In this document: in pieces, positions 33,402-64,000 of the stretch
How the letters are laid out: the number at the start of each line of letters is the position of its first letter
Numbering within the stretch: the stretch's first letter is position 1
Assembly (NCBI GenBank): GCA_014526335.1
Contig: JACTAT010000328.1
Location: 1 to 64,000 of the forward strand
Source: Chrysaora quinquecirrha
Taxonomy: Eukaryota; Cnidaria; Scyphozoa; Semaeostomeae; Pelagiidae
Reading direction: 5' to 3'
Length of the DNA: 64,000 bases
Position numbers and translations under genes: made by a program
The notes under the pieces: model-generated
Database searches by the model: none
What the model was told of the DNA's origin: nothing
What the model saw: only the letters and a program-made list of their open reading frames with translations

Positions 33402-36400
33402 TCATGTATCTGGCAATTGTGCTGCATAGCATCGCAAGTTATGCATCTGATCAAGTGATTTCGTCAGCAATGATCTTATTGTGTTTATCTCCATCAGTGT
33501 CAGATTGTCAACCTAGAATAACGATAAATCATATTTCTGAAAAATTCTGAAATCTTTTAAAGGTATTTTCTTGAGGACAGCATTTAAGTTGAAGTTGCCA
33601 GTTATGAGAACATGACTGTTCAATGATCAGCAACTATCGCTGACAGTAGTTGAAAAAGCAAAAGTTTGTTTCCTGCGATTGTAGACAGGAAAATCCATAT
33701 GAGAACGTCATTGTAGATCATTTTTTGGGTCAAATCAAAACAAGATTCTTTGTTTTATGGGTCACACGTAAAAGCACAGGGGACGGAGGATCATTGATCA
33801 TGGCGGACAAGTAGCATATGAGAACACTTTGTCATCTGTCTTTGATCAGGTTTGCAGAATATGAGAACCAGGCTTAATAGCGACTAATCATAGTTACCTG
33901 TGCATGCCTTTCTTGTTTAGCAATCATCTGGTCAACTGATTTTCGTAACTTAGCAATTCTTATGTCCCAAACATCTTTAATCAATGTTTTTATTTCATCA
34001 GCATATGGTATGTCATCTGTACAGCTAAAGATGAGATTGATATCACAAAAGGGCCACAAAAATTTTGAAAGTTGAATCAAATTCAAATTTCAGGAGTTCG
34101 GTAAAACATTGCCTACCAAGGAAGTAGGCGTGGCAAGCAATGTGAGGTGTGGCAAGTAGCTTATGATGATCATACCTACTAAGAAGCATTGATGACAGTT
34201 CCATATAACAATGAGATGGCGGTTTTGTAAATTCTTCTGAGTCCTGCTCTTGGTCTCTGAATTCAGTTAATCTCTCTAGAACAAATTGCAATTGTATCTA
34301 TTACATTAACACTGCTGGAATCAGATAAAAAAGATTCATAACACTGTCTAATTGAAGATATATCATCTATATCTACCAAGTCATACCTACACTCATCCAT
34401 TCAGGAGGGTTAATTCGACACTTTTGTCTTTGTTTGAGATTTATAGCAACCCATACTGGAACAGTTGTTGGGATTCCAGGAACAAAAGGTCCAACATCAC
34501 ACTTCAAAGAATAAGTAAAAATAACTTTTGAAATAAAATGAAAATCATCAATCGGACTTTGTCTATAATGCAGTAAGACAGCTTTGGTCACAAGGAGACC
34601 AAAAGTTAGGGATTTGGGAATGGTTAGTGTTCAGGGTAAGAGTAACAAAAAAGATCTTGTTGAGCCTGAGAACTGCCATACTCTGCAAAGTAGAGGGTTG
34701 GTTGGTAGTGTAAGGTTTTCTATTTCTGTGACGACCATTATTTAGTGGTAAGCTTGTAAAAAGCTTAAAAGAAACTACCCTATCCTAAGTAAAAGATCTT
34801 TTACCACTGAAAATAGCTTTTTGACCTGATCTGACTTTGATAAGCCTGAGATCTGCACCCAAGACCTCAGCCCCTGGGAGCACTATCTATCTAGCAAGTC
34901 AGTCACGGCCACAGTGCATGCTGTTGCTAGATAGTCTAGAGCACTGTCGCCCTGAATGGGTCTAATCAGAAAAAGTTGCCATAAACTTGTATAATATTCT
35001 TCTCCCAGAAATATCTTGACATCAGATAGAATCTTTAATTCCTTGTCTATTATTATCTGTTATCTAAAGATTTTGAAACTGCTGCGTCCTTATTATTTTT
35101 GGCTTAAAGCGGCAACTACTCCAAACAGCGAGTTTTTGAAACGTCGCCCTGAATGGGCCTATGCAAAACCAACGCAATTTTTGTGTTTTTGCACCGCAGA
35201 GGCGGCTGCTGCGCATCGTCAATGTCAACGAAAATAGAAAAGAAAAACGAAAAAATCAATCATATGATAATAACAGCAAGAAGATATGGAAATGAGGATA
35301 ACGTTGGGAAGATGGCAATACCGATAAGAATCAAGATATTAGAGACCGTAATTATGCCTACTCTGACATATGGGATGGAAACGTGGACTAATTTAACTAA
35401 GGGAGATATTCAAGATGTAGAAAGAATGCATAAATCAATATTAACGGAATATTCAAGTGGAAGAGACTACCCCATACTGGGGATTAATAGCAGAAACAGG
35501 AATTTGGCCGTTGAAGCAAACAATAGTATATAAAAAACTAATGTTATTTCACAATATAATGAACTCAGAGCCAGAAAGACTGGCTCTTAAAGTCCTTGAA
35601 AATCAAATTGATAAAAAATACTCTAATTGCTGGTACAGTGAACTTAAAGATGAAGCAAAAAATTACAATATAGACTTAGAAAGAGAAAAGATAAAAACAA
35701 CAAAAAAGTCGGAATGGAAACAGAAAGTCAAAAGTAATATTACAAAATGGATAATTACAGAAATAGCGGAGAAACAGAAAGTAATGAAAAAATTGAGATT
35801 TGTGGAGGTAAATGAACTAAAACGAGCACGATATATGGACGAACTAGAAAGAAAGGAGAGCAGGCAAATTCTAAGGCTTAAATTGAATATGGTTAAAGCT
35901 AAGAGTAACTATAAAAACTCTCATAATGACATAACATGCGGTCACTGCCAAGTAGATGAGACCACAGAGCATTATCTAGAATGCAAAGAATATAGAAAAA
36001 TAACAGGATTCGAACTAGACAAGAGTGACATAAAAAGCAAAAACATGAGCAGACTAAGCCAAGCAGCGAAGCACATAACTTGGGTGGAAGAATACAACAA
36101 GGTGTAGGCAGAAATAATGATATATATATATAAAAAAAAAAAAAAATCGTCGATTCAAGTCTTGCACGTCATAAGACTGTGCTCAGTAACTCTACCATTT
36201 TACTGAAGAGGACTTTGTGAAGAAACCGCAAGAAACCGCAAGAATGTGAACGAGTGAAACAAAAACAGATTTCTACTGTAAACTTACAGAATCAAAATTA
36301 GACCCATTCAGGGCGAAGTTTTCAAGAAATGTTATCTTTAAGAACTGTTGACTTTTTCAACAACAAATTGGGCAGCTTAATGTGTAAATTTATCAAAACA

Positions 36401-36917
36401 TGTTCTAAAGACTTGCATGCAAGTTTTGAAAAAGTTTTTGCTGCAGTTTGAAGCCAAGGTTAGCAGAAAAATTGTTGTAAACTGATTAGAACCACAAAAG
36501 ATTTCGAACATTTTAGGAACGCAAAAATGACAAGAAAAGTACTCTTTTTTAAAACGTAATTACTTCCGGAAATAATCACTTCAGAAAATAAATACAAGGA
36601 TTATCGGAAAGAATGGCGTTGTTTGAAAATAATTTCGCGGGTTTTTGGTACAGTCTTGCGCCAGGCTCTTCTCATTACGCTTCAAAAGGACAGAAAAATT
36701 CCTGTTCAAAAACACGTTAGGCCCATTCAGGGCGACAACACTCTAGGTGTCTCTGTGTCTGTGGAGGGCAACTCTCCCTCGACCTTGTGGCCTAAGTCTA
36801 TTAAAACAACAGCAGAAAAACCCTTACGCTCATAAGGAAAAGCTTTTTCTCTTTGAAGTTGGGTAAAATAGTGACTGTTTCTTTCTCTGCCAAAAATTCA
36901 ACTTCTGATGGATCCAT
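33402..36917 (-). CDS. GINS2: GINS2 (PSF2), subunit of the GINS replication complex
   Basis: GINS2 is one of four subunits of GINS, part of the CDC45-MCM-GINS helicase at replication forks. Five minus-strand exons: 36917-36828, 34501-34387, 34275-34176, 34024-33898, 33512-33402. They total 543 nt and give 180 residues plus TGA (human 185) with all phases matching. Exon 1 reads [21 protein letters not shown]. The next exons give [66 protein letters not shown] and [14 protein letters not shown], all close to the human sequence. Intron 1 (34502-36827) is unusually long for this gene and holds a fold-back element with a LINE fragment. It starts head-to-head with VIRMA. Confidence 0.96.
34936..36746. 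mobile_element. composite fold-back/TIR element in GINS2 intron 1
   Basis: The outer arms are CTAGAGCACTGTCGCCCTGAATGGG (34936) and the complement of CCCATTCAGGGCGACAACACTCTAG (ending 36746). An inner pair of the same word (about 35130-35160 and 36300-36340) is extended by TTTTTGAAACGTCGCCC and its near complement. Nested inverted arms enclose the LINE fragment. No transposase was seen. Confidence 0.65.
35224..36146 (+). pseudogene. non-LTR retrotransposon (LINE) 3' fragment, dead
   Basis: It encodes the C-terminal part of a LINE reverse transcriptase polyprotein: [21 protein letters not shown] (end of the RT domain), [32 protein letters not shown], then a zinc-knuckle-like [16 protein letters not shown]. 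The frame changes once near 35455-35470, so no intact protein is possible. The 5' part, including the endonuclease and RT catalytic core, is missing, as expected for 5'-truncated insertion. It ends in a TA-rich tail and a poly-A run (36118-36146). Confidence 0.88.
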
Positions 36918-37089
36918 TTCTGCGGAAAGATTGTAGTTTTTCAATAAAAGCTAAAACTTCTTCGGAAAAAAGGACAGCTGACCTCCCGATTCCCGCCAAA
37001 AACTTCCCAATCCCAGCCTCGTTTTCAGAAAATAAACCTCATAATCAATATACCTAATTTGCATAGTCTTTCATGGCGTGGATGAAAAC
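36918..37089. promoter_or_regulatory. bidirectional promoter region, GINS2 / VIRMA
   Basis: 172 bases between the GINS2 ATG (minus) and the VIRMA ATG (plus) must contain both 5' UTRs and start sites unless non-coding exons exist further out. No TATA box was assigned. Confidence 0.6.
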
Positions 37090-63469
<26,380 letters not shown>

Positions 63470-64000
63470 GTTAGCTTATGTTTCTTTTTGATATATTGTA
63501 TGCGAGTCAGGGCTTCTTTTACCGTGCTAACTATAGTCCCCCTTCTATTGAGTCTACAGTAGCCTTGCTCTCTTTTCTCAAAAAAAAGTAGAACATCTAG
63601 AGAAGGTCCCTTAAAAGAAGCGCTTCTATGAATTAAAGAAGAATCCAGCTATATCGGTCTTTCTTTCTTTCAAAATTTCGTTGATAATGTCTCTGTTATT
63701 AAGATAACTTTTTGCTTGATACTTGCTTACAATTGTGTTTCAAGACGAGTTTCAGCCAATGTTGCAACGTGTGACACCAAAAGTAAATTACAACTGAACC
63801 TGTAAATTTCCTTCCCAAGCAATGCAAAAAAAGTTTCTTAAAAAGTTGAACTGACTTCTACTCAGGCAACATCTTGCAATTGAAAAGTTAAAATTTCTTT
63901 CATTTAACATCCCGATGTGAAACTTACCTCGTAACGTTCTTGCTAGCAAGTAAAAAAAGAAGTTATCGCGTAACAAAGGGATTAAAGGTGTGGAATATAA
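63470..64000. other. VIRMA intron to window end
   Basis: After exon 53 (phase 2), no acceptor with a matching frame was found before the window edge. The final VIRMA exon is expected further right. Confidence 0.6.

Overview
The window is animal nuclear DNA: AT-rich, with intron-rich genes, GT-AG splice sites and many short interspersed repeats. The six genes I can read are all metazoan families. The species cannot be fixed from this sequence. The repeat content and exon-dense gene structures suit an invertebrate such as a cnidarian or sponge, but that is inference.

Layout, left to right: JARID2 (minus, 1031-6490, C-terminal part not found), SOWAH ankyrin-repeat gene (plus, 6902-15264, with a possible alternative 3' end at 17451-18386), ENTR1/SDCCAG3 (minus, 20190-23213), PRPF3 (plus, 23397-32501), GINS2 (minus, 33402-36917) and VIRMA (plus, 37090 to at least 63469, running towards the right edge). 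The six genes form three head-to-head pairs, JARID2/SOWAH, ENTR1/PRPF3 and GINS2/VIRMA. Their start codons are 411, 183 and 172 bases apart, so each pair probably shares a bidirectional promoter. I rebuilt the genes exon by exon by checking splice sites, intron phase and known family motifs. SOWAH, ENTR1 and GINS2 give complete reading frames that close without error.

Functions: JARID2 is a PRC2 cofactor in chromatin, PRPF3 is a U4/U6 snRNP splicing factor, GINS2 is part of the CMG replicative helicase, VIRMA is the scaffold of the m6A RNA methyltransferase, ENTR1 acts in endosome trafficking and cytokinesis, and SOWAH is a poorly characterised ankyrin protein. They are mostly housekeeping genes and form no single pathway.

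The most unusual signal is in SOWAH. Four separate 3-nucleotide microexons (GGA, TTT, CAC, GCG), each between a clean AG acceptor and a GTRAGT donor, supply exactly the residues needed to restore two conserved ankyrin-region motifs. Other points: three conserved exons (PRPF3 exon 1, VIRMA exons 37 and 41) each lack one A in an A-run and hit a stop at once or one codon later; there are two GC-AG introns; and JARID2 keeps both its ubiquitin-interacting motif and the PRC2-methylated lysine motif.

Introns hold several repeat families: two or three tRNA-derived SINEs, a MITE family with TTGGCCAAACGATCAAACATTG-like ends, a Tigger/pogo-like element nested in a SINE, other short TIR elements, a dead LINE fragment inside a fold-back element, degenerate TTGA arrays and a GAT microsatellite.
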